From the NCBI RefSeq assembly GCF_004217315.1, contig NZ_SGWR01000005.1, positions 310,001 through 374,000 on the forward strand: a DNA stretch of 64,000 nucleotides, written 5' to 3'. This document shows positions 30,296 to 38,449 of this stretch, piece after piece. Below the pieces are notes generated by a model, which did no database searches, was not told the DNA's origin, and saw only the letters and a program-made list of their open reading frames with translations. Source of the stretch: Corticibacter populi. Its GTDB lineage: Bacteria > Pseudomonadota > Gammaproteobacteria > Burkholderiales > Burkholderiaceae_C. Within the stretch, counting starts at the first letter, position 1. Each line of letters opens with the position of its first letter. Made by a program: the position numbers and the translations under genes.

Positions 30296-30907
30296 TCAGT
30301 CCGGGCGGGTGGGGGCCGAGAATATGGTGCTCCGCAGGTGGGTGCCTGCGGTGATTTTGCGCTTCTCGAACCAGCCCCGGTTCATTTCCAGCACATAGCG
30401 CACCGGCTCGGAGGAGCAGTGCGAGTCGCTGGAGAAGGGCGTCATGTCGACCAGGTTGGTGATGCGGCCATCATCGGCAATGAATGCCGCCGTCAGTGGC
30501 AAAAACGTGTTCTTCATCCAGAAACACTGGGTAGCCGGCTGCTCGAATACGAACAACATGCCTTCGTACTCCGGCATTTGTTGGCGGAACATCAGCCCGA
30601 CCTCGCGCTGCCTGGGCGTGGCCGCCACTTGTGCATGGATGCGGTGCATGTGTACCGACATGTCCAGCCGCGGCAGATCCATCTGCGGCGTGCCGGCAGG
30701 CGCCGAGGCCGGCGGCTCACTCCGCTGTGCCCAGACATGGTTGGGGAGGCAGGCGGCACCCAGCACGAAAGTCAGCGCCGCGCTCCATGCCAGCACTGCA
30801 TGATATTGGCCGGCCGCGTGATGTGCCGATGCCGCGTGGCGGGCGGCTGGCATGTCGGGTCGCAACGAGGGAGTCAGGAGGCGAGGTGAGGCGGACGGAG
30901 TACGCAT
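30296..30907 (-). CDS. DUF192 family exported or membrane-anchored protein
   Basis: The 203-residue protein has an N-terminal hydrophobic segment (about residues 38-60, ending VWAQ) that could be a signal peptide or anchor, then a DUF192 domain with ATPRQREVGLMFRQQMPEYEG, FWMKNTFLPLTAAFI and VRYVLEMNRGWFEKRKITAG. DUF192 proteins are small beta-barrel-like proteins of unknown function. The first 30 residues look poorly conserved, so translation may begin at the Met of MPAARHAAS (30853). It is divergent from the Fur-family gene, with about 270 bases between them in which I see no gene. Confidence 0.8.
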   Translation of the reverse strand: MRTPSASPRLLTPSLRPDMPAARHAASAHHAAGQYHAVLAWSAALTFVLGAACLPNHVWAQRSEPPASAPAGTPQMDLPRLDMSVHMHRIHAQVAATPRQREVGLMFRQQMPEYEGMLFVFEQPATQCFWMKNTFLPLTAAFIADDGRITNLVDMTPFSSDSHCSSEPVRYVLEMNRGWFEKRKITAGTHLRSTIFSAPTRPD

Positions 30908-31180
30908 GGGGGCGATGGGGCGTGGATGAAGGCCCGCATGCAGCGGTCAGCAGGGGGCCTGAAGTGGCAAATGGTACCAGTTGCGACCGTGCGCTGCCGC
31001 CATGCTTTGGCAATGCGCTGGGTCAATGGCCGTCCATGACAGCGACTGCCTGGCGATTGCTTGACGACTGCTTGACGATCGCTTGGCGAGGGTATGGGGG
31101 ATGTGATGCGGACGTTGGCCGTTGCCGGCGCTGCAGGGGCACTTCTTCCTGAATGGCGTGGCCGATGGCACAATGACTTC

Positions 31181-31687
31181 ATGAGTCACCGCCACCACGA
31201 TCACGCCGGCCCGTGCGGCCATGTGCATGATGCCTCTTCTTCCCATGCCCAGACTGCCGCGGGCGATGCCGAGCCGCGGCTGACGGGAGAGCGCTCCACG
31301 CGCCAGCGGGCAGCCATCCGGGCGGCGCTGACGGCGGAGGCGCGGCCCATGTCGCCGCCAGAAATCCTGCAGTTTGCTCAGCAGCACGTGCCGCGCCTGG
31401 GCATTGCCACGGTGTACCGCAATCTCAAGGCCATGGTTGAGGCGGGAGAGCTCTCGCCCGTGCCCTTGCCGGGTGACCGGCTCTACTACGAACTGGCGGA
31501 CAAGGCCCAGCACCACCATCACCATTTTCGCTGCGAAGTCTGCGAGCGGGTCTTTGATGTCGAGGGCTGCGATGACACCTTCAATGCCCTGCTGCCCAAA
31601 GGTTTTGTGCTGCACGCCCATGACCTGACGCTGTATGGCCTGTGCGCCGACTGCAGCCGGTCAAAGCCCAAACGCGCCAGGGCTTGA
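31181..31687 (+). CDS. Fur-family metal-responsive repressor with His-rich N-terminus
   Basis: The 168-residue protein has the Fur fold: STRQRAAIRAALTAEARPMS, the winged-helix recognition segment LGIATVYRNLKAMVEAGELS, then the dimerisation part with HHFRCEVCERVFDVEGCDD and YGLCADCSRSK, two Cys-x2-Cys pairs for structural zinc. The ATG at 31181 gives MSHRHHDHAGPCGHVHD, with seven His in 22 residues, and a second run of five His precedes the first Cys pair. It could be Fur or Zur; the His-rich features and lack of obvious iron genes make zinc sensing plausible, but that is inference. Confidence 0.87.
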   Translation: MSHRHHDHAGPCGHVHDASSSHAQTAAGDAEPRLTGERSTRQRAAIRAALTAEARPMSPPEILQFAQQHVPRLGIATVYRNLKAMVEAGELSPVPLPGDRLYYELADKAQHHHHHFRCEVCERVFDVEGCDDTFNALLPKGFVLHAHDLTLYGLCADCSRSKPKRARA

Positions 31688-31721
31688 TTCCAGGCGCGTG
31701 TGGCGCTGGTTCGGCTATTGT

Positions 31722-32045
31722 TCAGCGATCGATATGGCCGAGCTGGCGCTCCGGTACGACTTGGTCCCGCACCCGTTGCTTGAGTGTCTTGACATCGGGG
31801 AAGCCGCCATCGCGCTGGCGGTCCCAGATCAGCACGCCATCGCAATGGATCTGGAAAATGCCGCCGGTTCCGGGGATCAGCGCCACTTCGCCCAGTTCGG
31901 TGCCGAAGGTCGAGAGCAGTTCCTGCGCCATCCAGCCGGCGCGCAGCAGCCACTGGCACAGCGTGCAGTAATGGATGGTGATGCGCGGCCCTGGCGCAGG
32001 GAGCGCCACGGTTTCGGTGGAACGGGTATCGGGAGCTTCAGCCAT
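31722..32045 (-). CDS. SelT/SelW/SelH (Rdx) family protein
   Basis: The 107-residue protein has the Rdx-family core ITIHYCTLCQWLLRAGWMAQ, with a Cys-x2-Cys redox motif at residues 27-30 where eukaryotic SelW has Cys and selenocysteine. LSTFGTELGEVALIPGTGG and FQIHCDGVLIWDR follow. The fold is thioredoxin-like; the function is thought to be redox but is unproven in bacteria. Its start overlaps the rlmJ stop by eight bases, so the two are probably cotranscribed. It converges on the Fur-family gene, 34 bases away. Confidence 0.85.
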   Translation of the reverse strand: MAEAPDTRSTETVALPAPGPRITIHYCTLCQWLLRAGWMAQELLSTFGTELGEVALIPGTGGIFQIHCDGVLIWDRQRDGGFPDVKTLKQRVRDQVVPERQLGHIDR

Positions 32046-32964
32046 GGTCGGGGCTTTTCTCGAGATGGAAACCTGCCAGGTGGTCCTGCCCCATCCAGTC
32101 GCGCAGTTGCGGCAGGGCGTCCTTCAGTTCGGCATGCAGGGTGTAGGGCGGGTTGATGACGACCACGCCACTGGCGGCCATGCCGCCGCGCTTGACCTTC
32201 TCGCCAGGAATGTGCACACCCGACTGCACCCCGCTTTTGATGCTGAGCGTGGCATGCAGCCAGGACTTGCCGGCCTGGCGGGCCAGGGTCTTGAGCTTGC
32301 GCGGCAACTCGTGTGCCTCGGGACGCGGGATGATGGGGTACCAGATGAGGTAGGTGCCGGTCGCAAAGCGGGTCAGTGCCGCATCCAGCCAGCGCACGAC
32401 CTGGGCATAGTCGCTCTTGAGCTCGTAGCTGGGGTCGCAAAGCACCAGTGCGCGCCGCGACGGCGGCGGCAGAAATCGCAGGCAGCCGTTGAAACCGTCC
32501 TCATGCCAGACGTGGGTGCGGCGCGCCAGTGGCAGATTGGCCATGTTGCCCTCCAGGGCCCGCATGTCGGCGGGCTGCAACTCGAAAAGCTGCATCTGGT
32601 CCTGTGGGCGAAGAAAATGCTGCATGATGGCCGGAGAGCCGGGGTAAATGCGTGGCGATCCGCCATCAGCCATGCCTGGGTTGTAGGCCTGCAGGATATC
32701 CAGGTAGCCGGCGACGGCGGCTGCGACCGGACTGTCCGGCGCGGCGCGGCGGCTGGCCAGCAGTTGCTGGATGCCCTGCTGGCTTTCGCTGCTGGTGCGG
32801 GCATAGTCTCCGTCGAGCCGGTACAGGCCGCAGCCTGCGTGGATGTCCAGGATCGACAGTGCGGTCTCCTTCTGGACGAGATAGCGCAGGGTGGCACTGA
32901 GCACGACGTGCTTGAGCACATCGGCGTGGTTGCCGGCATGGAAGGCGTGGCGATAACTGAACAT
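32038..32964 (-). CDS. rlmJ: 23S rRNA (adenine-2030-N6)-methyltransferase RlmJ
   Basis: The 308-residue enzyme begins MFSYRHAFHAGNHADVLKH, the typical RlmJ start, at the ATG at 32964. SAM-binding ILDIHAGCGLYRL is near residue 52, ALVLCDPSYELKSDY lies mid-protein with the DPxY-type catalytic site, and VVVINPPYTLHAEL is near the C-terminus. It methylates A2030 of 23S rRNA before assembly. It is divergent from rplM and followed by the SelW-like gene. Confidence 0.94.
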   Translation of the reverse strand: MFSYRHAFHAGNHADVLKHVVLSATLRYLVQKETALSILDIHAGCGLYRLDGDYARTSSESQQGIQQLLASRRAAPDSPVAAAVAGYLDILQAYNPGMADGGSPRIYPGSPAIMQHFLRPQDQMQLFELQPADMRALEGNMANLPLARRTHVWHEDGFNGCLRFLPPPSRRALVLCDPSYELKSDYAQVVRWLDAALTRFATGTYLIWYPIIPRPEAHELPRKLKTLARQAGKSWLHATLSIKSGVQSGVHIPGEKVKRGGMAASGVVVINPPYTLHAELKDALPQLRDWMGQDHLAGFHLEKSPDHG

Positions 32965-33034
32965 GGGGCGCATTATGGGGCATGCATTGCCGCGGCCATT
33001 GGCGGCCATCGTTCATGTTTCTCATCGCTTGTAT

Positions 33035-33063
33035 TTGGTGTTTGAGTTGAACCAGGATAGAAT
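33035..33063 (+). promoter_or_regulatory. Sigma-70 promoter of rplM-rpsI
   Basis: TTGGTG (33035-33040) and TAGAAT (33058-33063) are separated by exactly 17 bases. Transcription would start near 33070, leaving a leader of about 147 bases before rplM. Confidence 0.7.
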
Positions 33064-33104
33064 GCGCGGTTTGCAGCGATTTGAAGTCCCGCGGCAAAAC
33101 AGGG

Positions 33105-33129
33105 CCAGTGCGTGCACGCCACGCACCGG
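33105..33129 (+). other. Leader hairpin upstream of rplM (possible L13 autoregulatory site)
   Basis: GTGCGTG (33108-33114) and CACGCAC (33120-33126) form a perfect seven-base-pair stem with a five-base loop; CC/GG extend it past an A-C mismatch. It lies in the transcribed leader of rplM. Ribosomal protein operons often bind their product in such leaders, but I have only the structure and position as evidence. Confidence 0.4.
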
Positions 33130-33216
33130 TCTTGCAACTCCCACCTAAGAGGCTCCACTCCAGAAGGGCACCGACCGTGGAAAAGGACTTGCGAAACCAC
33201 TATCAAGGAATGATTC

Positions 33217-33645
33217 ATGTATACAGTCAGCGCAAAGCCCGCTGAGGTGCAACATGAGTGGTTTGTGATTGACGCCACCGACAAGGTGCTCGGACGGGTA
33301 GCCAGCGAAGTTGCCCTCCGTCTGCGCGGCAAGCACAAGGCCATTTATACGCCTCACGTCGATACCGGCGATTTCATCGTCGTGATCAATGCCTCGAAGC
33401 TCAAGGTCACGGGCAACAAGGCCCTGGACAAATTCTATTATCGCCACACCGGTTACCCGGGTGGCATCCGTTCCATCAACTTCCGCGATCTGCAGGCCAA
33501 GCACCCTGGCCGTGCCCTGGAAAAGGCCGTCAAGGGTATGCTGCCCAAGGGCCCGCTGGGCTACGCCATGATCAAGAAGCTCAAGGTGTACGGTGGCGCG
33601 GAGCATCCGCATTCTGCCCAACAGCCCAAAGTGCTGGATATCTAA
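33217..33645 (+). CDS. rplM: 50S ribosomal protein L13
   Basis: The 142-residue protein is the usual length for L13. It shows [38 protein letters not shown] and the conserved [14 protein letters not shown] at the end. L13 is an early-assembly large-subunit protein. It is cotranscribed with rpsI, 12 bases downstream, as in nearly all proteobacteria. Confidence 0.98.
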   Translation: MYTVSAKPAEVQHEWFVIDATDKVLGRVASEVALRLRGKHKAIYTPHVDTGDFIVVINASKLKVTGNKALDKFYYRHTGYPGGIRSINFRDLQAKHPGRALEKAVKGMLPKGPLGYAMIKKLKVYGGAEHPHSAQQPKVLDI

Positions 33646-33657
33646 GGAGCTTTGAAG

Positions 33658-34050
33658 ATGATTGGTGATTGGAACAATGGCACTGGCCGCCGCAAGTCCA
33701 GCGTGGCACGTGTTTTCCTGAAAAAAGGCTCCGGCAAGATCACGGTCAACGGCAAGGACGTCGAGTCCTACTTCGGCCGTCAGACCTCCATCATGATTGC
33801 CAAGCAGCCGCTGGTGCTGACCAACCATGTCGAGACCTTCGACATCCTGGTCAACGTCGACGGCGGCGGTGAATCCGGCCAGGCCGGTGCGGTGCGTCAT
33901 GGCATCACTCGCGCCCTGATCGACTATGACGAGACGCTCAAGCCCGCCCTGAGCGCGGCCGGTTACGTCACCCGCGACGCCCGCGAAGTCGAACGTAAGA
34001 AGGTCGGTCTGCACTCCGCACGCCGCCGCAAGCAGTTCTCCAAGCGCTGA
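33658..34050 (+). CDS. rpsI: 30S ribosomal protein S9
   Basis: The 130-residue protein begins [20 protein letters not shown] and ends with the basic tail [11 protein letters not shown], whose final Lys-Arg reaches the decoding site in S9. [20 protein letters not shown] is mid-protein. The ATG at 33658 has AGGAG eight bases upstream; an in-frame TTG two codons earlier is unlikely. The stop is followed by a strong terminator. Confidence 0.98.
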   Translation: MIGDWNNGTGRRKSSVARVFLKKGSGKITVNGKDVESYFGRQTSIMIAKQPLVLTNHVETFDILVNVDGGGESGQAGAVRHGITRALIDYDETLKPALSAAGYVTRDAREVERKKVGLHSARRRKQFSKR

Positions 34051-34094
34051 TCGGCGCTGGGCCGCCCGTTGTGGCGGCAGCTGCCGTGCAAAAG

Positions 34095-34124
34095 GCCACG
34101 CCGCTTCGGTTGCGTGGCTTTTTT
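34095..34124 (+). terminator. Intrinsic terminator of rplM-rpsI
   Basis: GCCACGC (34095-34101) pairs with GCGTGGC (34112-34118) around a ten-base loop containing CTTCGG, followed by TTTTTTC. It ends the ribosomal protein operon 44 bases after rpsI. Confidence 0.88.
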
Positions 34125-34235
34125 CTTGTCTTTTTGCAAGAGCGGCCAGCATGCGTTGATAATGTTTGACTTTTTGAGGCTCAAGCAGCCATGAGGCCGG
34201 CACGTTGAGTACCGGTCGGCTGACCCCCGACATCC

Positions 34236-34979
34236 ATGCGTTTGCGTTTGTTCCGACGCCGCCATCCGGCCATCAGTCGCCGTGTCACCATTCGGCAGCA
34301 CATGCCGTGGCCGCTTCGGATGATGGTGCTGTTCGTGATTCTTGGCACCGGTGCTGTGTTCATCATCTGGACCTGCGAGCGCAGCCACTGGCCGTCGGCC
34401 GAGATGGCTGCCCGGCAACAGGAAGTGCAGCGGCTGCAGGAGACGCTTGCGGCGCTGCAGGCGCAGCTGGCCGCGCGTGAGGAAGAAGCGGTGGCGACCG
34501 TCAAAGCGCCTGACGGCGCTGGCTCGTCCGACGCACTTGCCATGGTCGACCACACGACCAGCGAGCTGCTGGCCCAGCAAGTGCGCGACCTGCAGGCGGA
34601 GAATCAGCGTCTGCGTGACGACCTGGGGTTCTATGAGAACCTGCTGCCGGCCAATGGCAACGGGACGATTGCCATCCGCAGTCTGCAGGCCGAACGCAGA
34701 ACGCCCACGGAGCTGTCCTGGCAACTGCTGGTGATGCAGCCGCGTCGCGATGCCGGCACGTTCAAGGGCCGCCTTGAGTGGGAAGTGCGTGGCCAGAAGG
34801 ACGGCGAGCCCTGGTCCCTGCCGACAGGTAAGGCCCAGCAGGCGCTGGAATTCAGCCGCTATCAGCGGATCGAGGGTCAATTGAGCGTGCCGGCCGATGT
34901 GCAGATTTCGAGTGTGACGGCACGCGTGTTCGAGGGGCGCCAGGAGCGCAGCAGCCAGACGATCGAATTGCAGCCATGA
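34236..34979 (+). CDS. DUF6776-like membrane-anchored coiled-coil protein
   Basis: The 247-residue protein has a basic N-terminus, one membrane helix at about residues 27-45 (MMVLFVILGTGAVFIIW), a long Gln/Glu/Ala-rich coiled coil at residues 55-135 broken near residue 90, then a beta-rich C-terminal domain with LGFYENLLP and FKGRLEWEVRGQKDG. The layout matches DUF6776 proteins found next to bactofilin genes in betaproteobacteria. The function is unknown. Position before bactofilin suggests an envelope or cytoskeletal role, which is inference. Confidence 0.75.
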   Translation: MRLRLFRRRHPAISRRVTIRQHMPWPLRMMVLFVILGTGAVFIIWTCERSHWPSAEMAARQQEVQRLQETLAALQAQLAAREEEAVATVKAPDGAGSSDALAMVDHTTSELLAQQVRDLQAENQRLRDDLGFYENLLPANGNGTIAIRSLQAERRTPTELSWQLLVMQPRRDAGTFKGRLEWEVRGQKDGEPWSLPTGKAQQALEFSRYQRIEGQLSVPADVQISSVTARVFEGRQERSSQTIELQP

Positions 34980-35029
34980 GGGCCGGACAGGCGTTCGGCC
35001 TTTGCGGCATTTGAATCAAGGGATGATTG

Positions 35030-35596
35030 ATGTTCACGAAAAGAAAACAGCCCCCGCTTCGCAGCCTGGTGGCCGAAGGGTGCCAGGTGCAGGGTGATAT
35101 CGTCTTCAGCGATGGCATTCGCATTGATGGTGCGGTGCAGGGTCTGGTGTCGGGCGAGGCCAGTGCCAGCAAGAAGGGCACGCTGGTATTCATCTCGGAA
35201 CATGGCCGCGTCAGTGGCGGCATCCGCGCCGATGTGGTTGTGATCAATGGCCGGGTCGATGGCCCCATCCACGCCACGCAGCTGCTGGAGCTGCAGCCCA
35301 AGGCCCGCATTACCGGCGATGTCAGCTACCGCCAGTTGGAAATGCATCCCGGCGCATTGCTCTCCGGCCGCATGCTGCCAATGGTCACGCCCGCCGGAGA
35401 GGACGGCAAGGCCGAGCGAGCCCTGCTGCCCGGCCAGGAGCCGCTGCCTCAACTGGTCGAGCCCCGCGGAGCCGGCGCTGCCAATGGCCAGGTGCTGCGC
35501 GCATTGCCGGCGCAGGGCGAGGCAGGGGAGCCGAGCGGGTTGGGCGGAGCGGACGAAGCCGTGGACGCGGGCAAGGCCCAGAAACCAGCAGGCTGA
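35030..35596 (+). CDS. Bactofilin (polymer-forming cytoskeletal protein)
   Basis: The 188-residue protein has the bactofilin beta-helix at residues 15-115, with repeating segments such as VAEGCQVQGDIVFSDG, IRIDGAVQGLVSGEA, GRVSGGIRADVVVINGRVDG and ARITGDVSYRQLEMHPGALL. Bactofilins polymerise without nucleotide and scaffold cell-wall enzymes. The last 70 residues are disordered and Gly/Ala/Pro-rich. The ATG at 35030 has AAGGGA six bases upstream; a TTG one codon earlier is less likely. Confidence 0.92.
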   Translation: MFTKRKQPPLRSLVAEGCQVQGDIVFSDGIRIDGAVQGLVSGEASASKKGTLVFISEHGRVSGGIRADVVVINGRVDGPIHATQLLELQPKARITGDVSYRQLEMHPGALLSGRMLPMVTPAGEDGKAERALLPGQEPLPQLVEPRGAGAANGQVLRALPAQGEAGEPSGLGGADEAVDAGKAQKPAG

Positions 35597-35661
35597 TGCT
35601 GTCATCGAATTTGCTCTAACATTGGCCGATTACCAAATTTCCGCTTTGTTGGAGATCCACC

Positions 35662-36027
35662 ATGAATGCCGTGACCGAAACCCTTCCCACCGAAATGCCC
35701 GCGCCTATCAACTTCACCGATTCGGCCGCCGCCAAGGTGGCCGACCTCATCGCCGAAGAGGGCAACCCCGACCTGAAGCTGCGGGTCTTCGTCCAGGGTG
35801 GTGGTTGCTCGGGTTTCCAGTATGGCTTCACCTTCGATGAGATTGCCAATGACGACGACACCACGATGACCAAGAATGGCGTCTCGCTGCTGATCGATGC
35901 CATGAGCTATCAATACCTGGTGGGCGCCGAGATCGACTACAAGGAAGACCTGCAGGGCGCGCAGTTCGTCATCAAGAATCCCAACGCCTCGACCACCTGC
36001 GGCTGCGGTTCGAGCTTCTCGGTCTGA
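35662..36027 (+). CDS. erpA: Iron-sulfur cluster insertion protein ErpA (A-type carrier)
   Basis: The 121-residue protein has the three conserved cysteines of A-type carriers: Cys49 in [12 protein letters not shown], Cys113 and Cys115 in TTCGCGSSF. It delivers [4Fe-4S] clusters to apoproteins, of which complex I in this window is a likely client (established for E. coli ErpA, inferred here). It lies 65 bases after the bactofilin gene. The 178-bp inverted-repeat element begins ten bases after its stop. Confidence 0.96.
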   Translation: MNAVTETLPTEMPAPINFTDSAAAKVADLIAEEGNPDLKLRVFVQGGGCSGFQYGFTFDEIANDDDTTMTKNGVSLLIDAMSYQYLVGAEIDYKEDLQGAQFVIKNPNASTTCGCGSSFSV

Positions 36028-36036
36028 TCGGCTGAA

Positions 36037-36214
36037 AACCTGTTTACGATCTTCCCGCGGGCAACCGGGCAACCCGAAGGGGCAGGAGGTCAAAAACGCA
36101 CCGGGCGGCATTGCCCGCCTTGCCCAGACGGCCAGTCCGGGCTGCGACGGGGGGTCTTGTCCACTGCATTCTTGACCTCCCGCGTGACCCTCACGAAAAG
36201 ATCGTAAACAGGTT
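36037..36214. repeat. 178-bp nested inverted-repeat element (MITE-like)
   Basis: The ends are a perfect 17-base inverted repeat: AACCTGTTTACGATCTT (36037-36053) and its reverse complement (36198-36214). Inside, GGAGGTCAAAAACGCA (36085-36100) matches the reverse complement of 36165-36180 at 14 of 16 positions, so each arm looks like a copy of the same module in opposite orientation. The centre has further G/C-rich hairpin potential. It occupies most of the 211-base gap between the convergent erpA and recG stops. No clear target duplication is visible (flanks CTGAA and CTGGAA). It may be a non-autonomous mobile element, a palindromic repeat family or a bidirectional terminator. Confidence 0.6.
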
Positions 36215-36238
36215 CTGGAACCAGCCTGAGGGCCGACA

Positions 36239-38368
36239 CTAGGCTTTCAGATAATCCCACTTGCCACCCAGCCAGCGCTGCATGTGCAGCTCGGCCAGGC
36301 GCGGCTGCTGCCGCAGCATTTGAGGCGCCAGCTGGCGGGCCCATTCCAGCAAGGCCTGATCGGTATCCAGATCGGCAAAGCGCAGCAGCGCCGCGCCTGA
36401 CTGGCGCGCTCCCATGAATTCGCCGGGGCCGCGGATTTCCAGATCGCGGCGGGCAATCTCGAAGCCATCATTGGTCTGCGCCATCGCGCGCAGGCGTTCC
36501 TTGGCGGTATCGCCGAGTTGGCCGTTGTCGCCGGTGGCGTAGAGCAGGATGCAGGCCGATTCCTTGCTGCCGCGCCCCACGCGCCCGCGCAACTGGTGCA
36601 ACTGCGAGAGGCCGAAGCGCTCGGCATGCTCGATGACCATGACCGAAGCGTTCGGCACATCCACGCCGACTTCGATGACGGTGGTGGCCACCAGCACGCC
36701 GATCTCGCCGGCCGAGAAGCCCGCCATCACGGCCTGCTTGTCGGCAGCCGGCATGCGCGAGTGCAGCAGCCCGATGCGCGCGCCGGGCATGGCCTGCTGC
36801 AGGTCCTCGAAGGTGGCTGTGGCGTTGGAGAGGTCGAGCGCTTCGCTCTCCTCGATCAGCGGACACACCCAGTAGGCCTGGCGTCCCTGTGCCACCTGGG
36901 TGGCCAGGCGCTCGATCAGTTCATCGCGGCGGCTCTCGGCGATCAGGCGCGTGACGATGGGTGTTCGCCCAGGTGGCAGCTCGTCGATGGTCGAGACGCT
37001 CAGGTCCGCGTAGTACGTCATTGCCAGGGTGCGCGGGATCGGTGTGGCCGTCATCATCAACATGTGCGGCTCCATGCCCTTGTCGTGCGCGCGGGCGTCT
37101 TCGGGGGCGGTGGACTGGCGTTTGCGCAGGCTCAGGCGCTGCTCGACGCCGAAGCGGTGTTGCTCGTCGATCAGCACCAGCCCGAGGCGCGCGAATTCGA
37201 CGCTGTCCTGGATCACCGCGTGGGTGCCGACGACCAGCATGGCGCTGCCGGCGGCCACCGCTTCGAGCATTGCGGCGCGCTCCTTCTTCTTTTGCGCGCC
37301 GGCCAGCCAGGCCACGCTCTGCTCGCGTTCGGCCAGCAGCGGCGAGAGCCATTCGGTCAGCTTGCGAAAGTGTTGCTCGGCCAGGATCTCGGTGGGCGCC
37401 ATCAGTGCGCACTGCCAGCCGGCATCGATGCACAGGCAGGCCGCCATGGCGGCCACCACGGTCTTGCCAGAGCCCACATCGCCTTGCAGCAGCCGGTGCA
37501 TGGGGCGTGGCTGGGCGATGTCGGCGGCAATCTCGGCGCAGACGCGCCGCTGCGCAGCCGTCAGCTCGAAGGGCAGGCGCGCCAGCAGTTGCTCATGCAG
37601 CGGCAATGCGCTGCTGATGTCGGCTGGCGGCGACAGCGCTGGTGCACCCAGGCCGGCGCGGGTCTGCCGGACCTTGAACTGCGAGAGCTGCTGCGCCAGC
37701 AGCTCCTCGGCCTTGAGGCGCTGCCAGGCCGGATGGCTGTGGTCTTCGAGCGTCTGCAGCGCCACGTCGGGCGCCGGGTTGTGCAGGAACTGCAGAGCTT
37801 GGTGCAGCGGCCACCAGGCGCTGCCCGCGGCCGCGCCATGCCCGGCGGCAATGGGCGGTGGCCCGGCAAGCGCCAGCACGGTCCCGGGCAGGGTTTCCTC
37901 GATCTGGATGCGTTGCAGCGCCACGGCGATCATGCGCCGCAGATAGGCCTGCGGCAGGCCCTTGCTGATGGGGTATATGGGTGTGAGGGCTGCTGGCAGC
38001 GGACCTTCGGCCTTGCGGATCTGCGGGTGCAGCATCTGCCGGCCCCAGAATCCGCCACGCACTTCGCCATGGATGCGCAGCCGCTTGCCAGGCGCCATGG
38101 CTTTCTGCTGCGAAGGATAGAAGTGCAGAAAGCGCAACTGGCATTCGCCGCTGGCATCCTGCACGGTGACGACCAACTGGCGGCGCGGCTGCAACTGCAC
38201 TTCACTGTTGAGCACGGCGGCCTCGATCTGCACCATCTGGCCTTCGCGGCAGCTGGCGATCGGGGTGATGCGCGTCTCGTCCTCGTAGCGCAGCGGCAGA
38301 TGCAGCACCAGATCGATGTCGCGCAGCAGGCCGAGCTTGTCGAGGGCTTTGCGGATGGCCGGAGTCAT
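36239..38368 (-). CDS. recG: ATP-dependent DNA helicase RecG
   Basis: The protein is about 709 residues and remodels stalled replication forks and branched DNA. An N-terminal wedge/OB domain (LVLHLPLRYEDETRITPIAS) is followed by the helicase core: Walker A LLQGDVGSGKTVVAAMAA, DEQH motif LVLIDEQHRFGVEQR, MMTATPIPRTLAM and motif VI LRGRVGRGSKESACILLY. The ATG at 38368 (MTPAIRKALDKLGL) has AAAGGGA close upstream; the in-frame ATG at 38401 would add 11 residues. It converges on erpA with the inverted-repeat element between. Confidence 0.96.
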   Translation of the reverse strand: MTPAIRKALDKLGLLRDIDLVLHLPLRYEDETRITPIASCREGQMVQIEAAVLNSEVQLQPRRQLVVTVQDASGECQLRFLHFYPSQQKAMAPGKRLRIHGEVRGGFWGRQMLHPQIRKAEGPLPAALTPIYPISKGLPQAYLRRMIAVALQRIQIEETLPGTVLALAGPPPIAAGHGAAAGSAWWPLHQALQFLHNPAPDVALQTLEDHSHPAWQRLKAEELLAQQLSQFKVRQTRAGLGAPALSPPADISSALPLHEQLLARLPFELTAAQRRVCAEIAADIAQPRPMHRLLQGDVGSGKTVVAAMAACLCIDAGWQCALMAPTEILAEQHFRKLTEWLSPLLAEREQSVAWLAGAQKKKERAAMLEAVAAGSAMLVVGTHAVIQDSVEFARLGLVLIDEQHRFGVEQRLSLRKRQSTAPEDARAHDKGMEPHMLMMTATPIPRTLAMTYYADLSVSTIDELPPGRTPIVTRLIAESRRDELIERLATQVAQGRQAYWVCPLIEESEALDLSNATATFEDLQQAMPGARIGLLHSRMPAADKQAVMAGFSAGEIGVLVATTVIEVGVDVPNASVMVIEHAERFGLSQLHQLRGRVGRGSKESACILLYATGDNGQLGDTAKERLRAMAQTNDGFEIARRDLEIRGPGEFMGARQSGAALLRFADLDTDQALLEWARQLAPQMLRQQPRLAELHMQRWLGGKWDYLKA

Positions 38369-38449
38369 GTCCCTTTCAATTGGATGAGGAGCGCAAGCCA
38401 TCGATCATAGTCGAGCCCTGGCGGCAGGTGCTCAGCCGGCATCGCGGAT

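Noticed and set aside
36090-36344. Minus-strand open frame through the inverted-repeat element and the end of recG
   Set aside because: It overlaps recG out of frame and reads through palindromic sequence; I see no ribosome binding site or family match.
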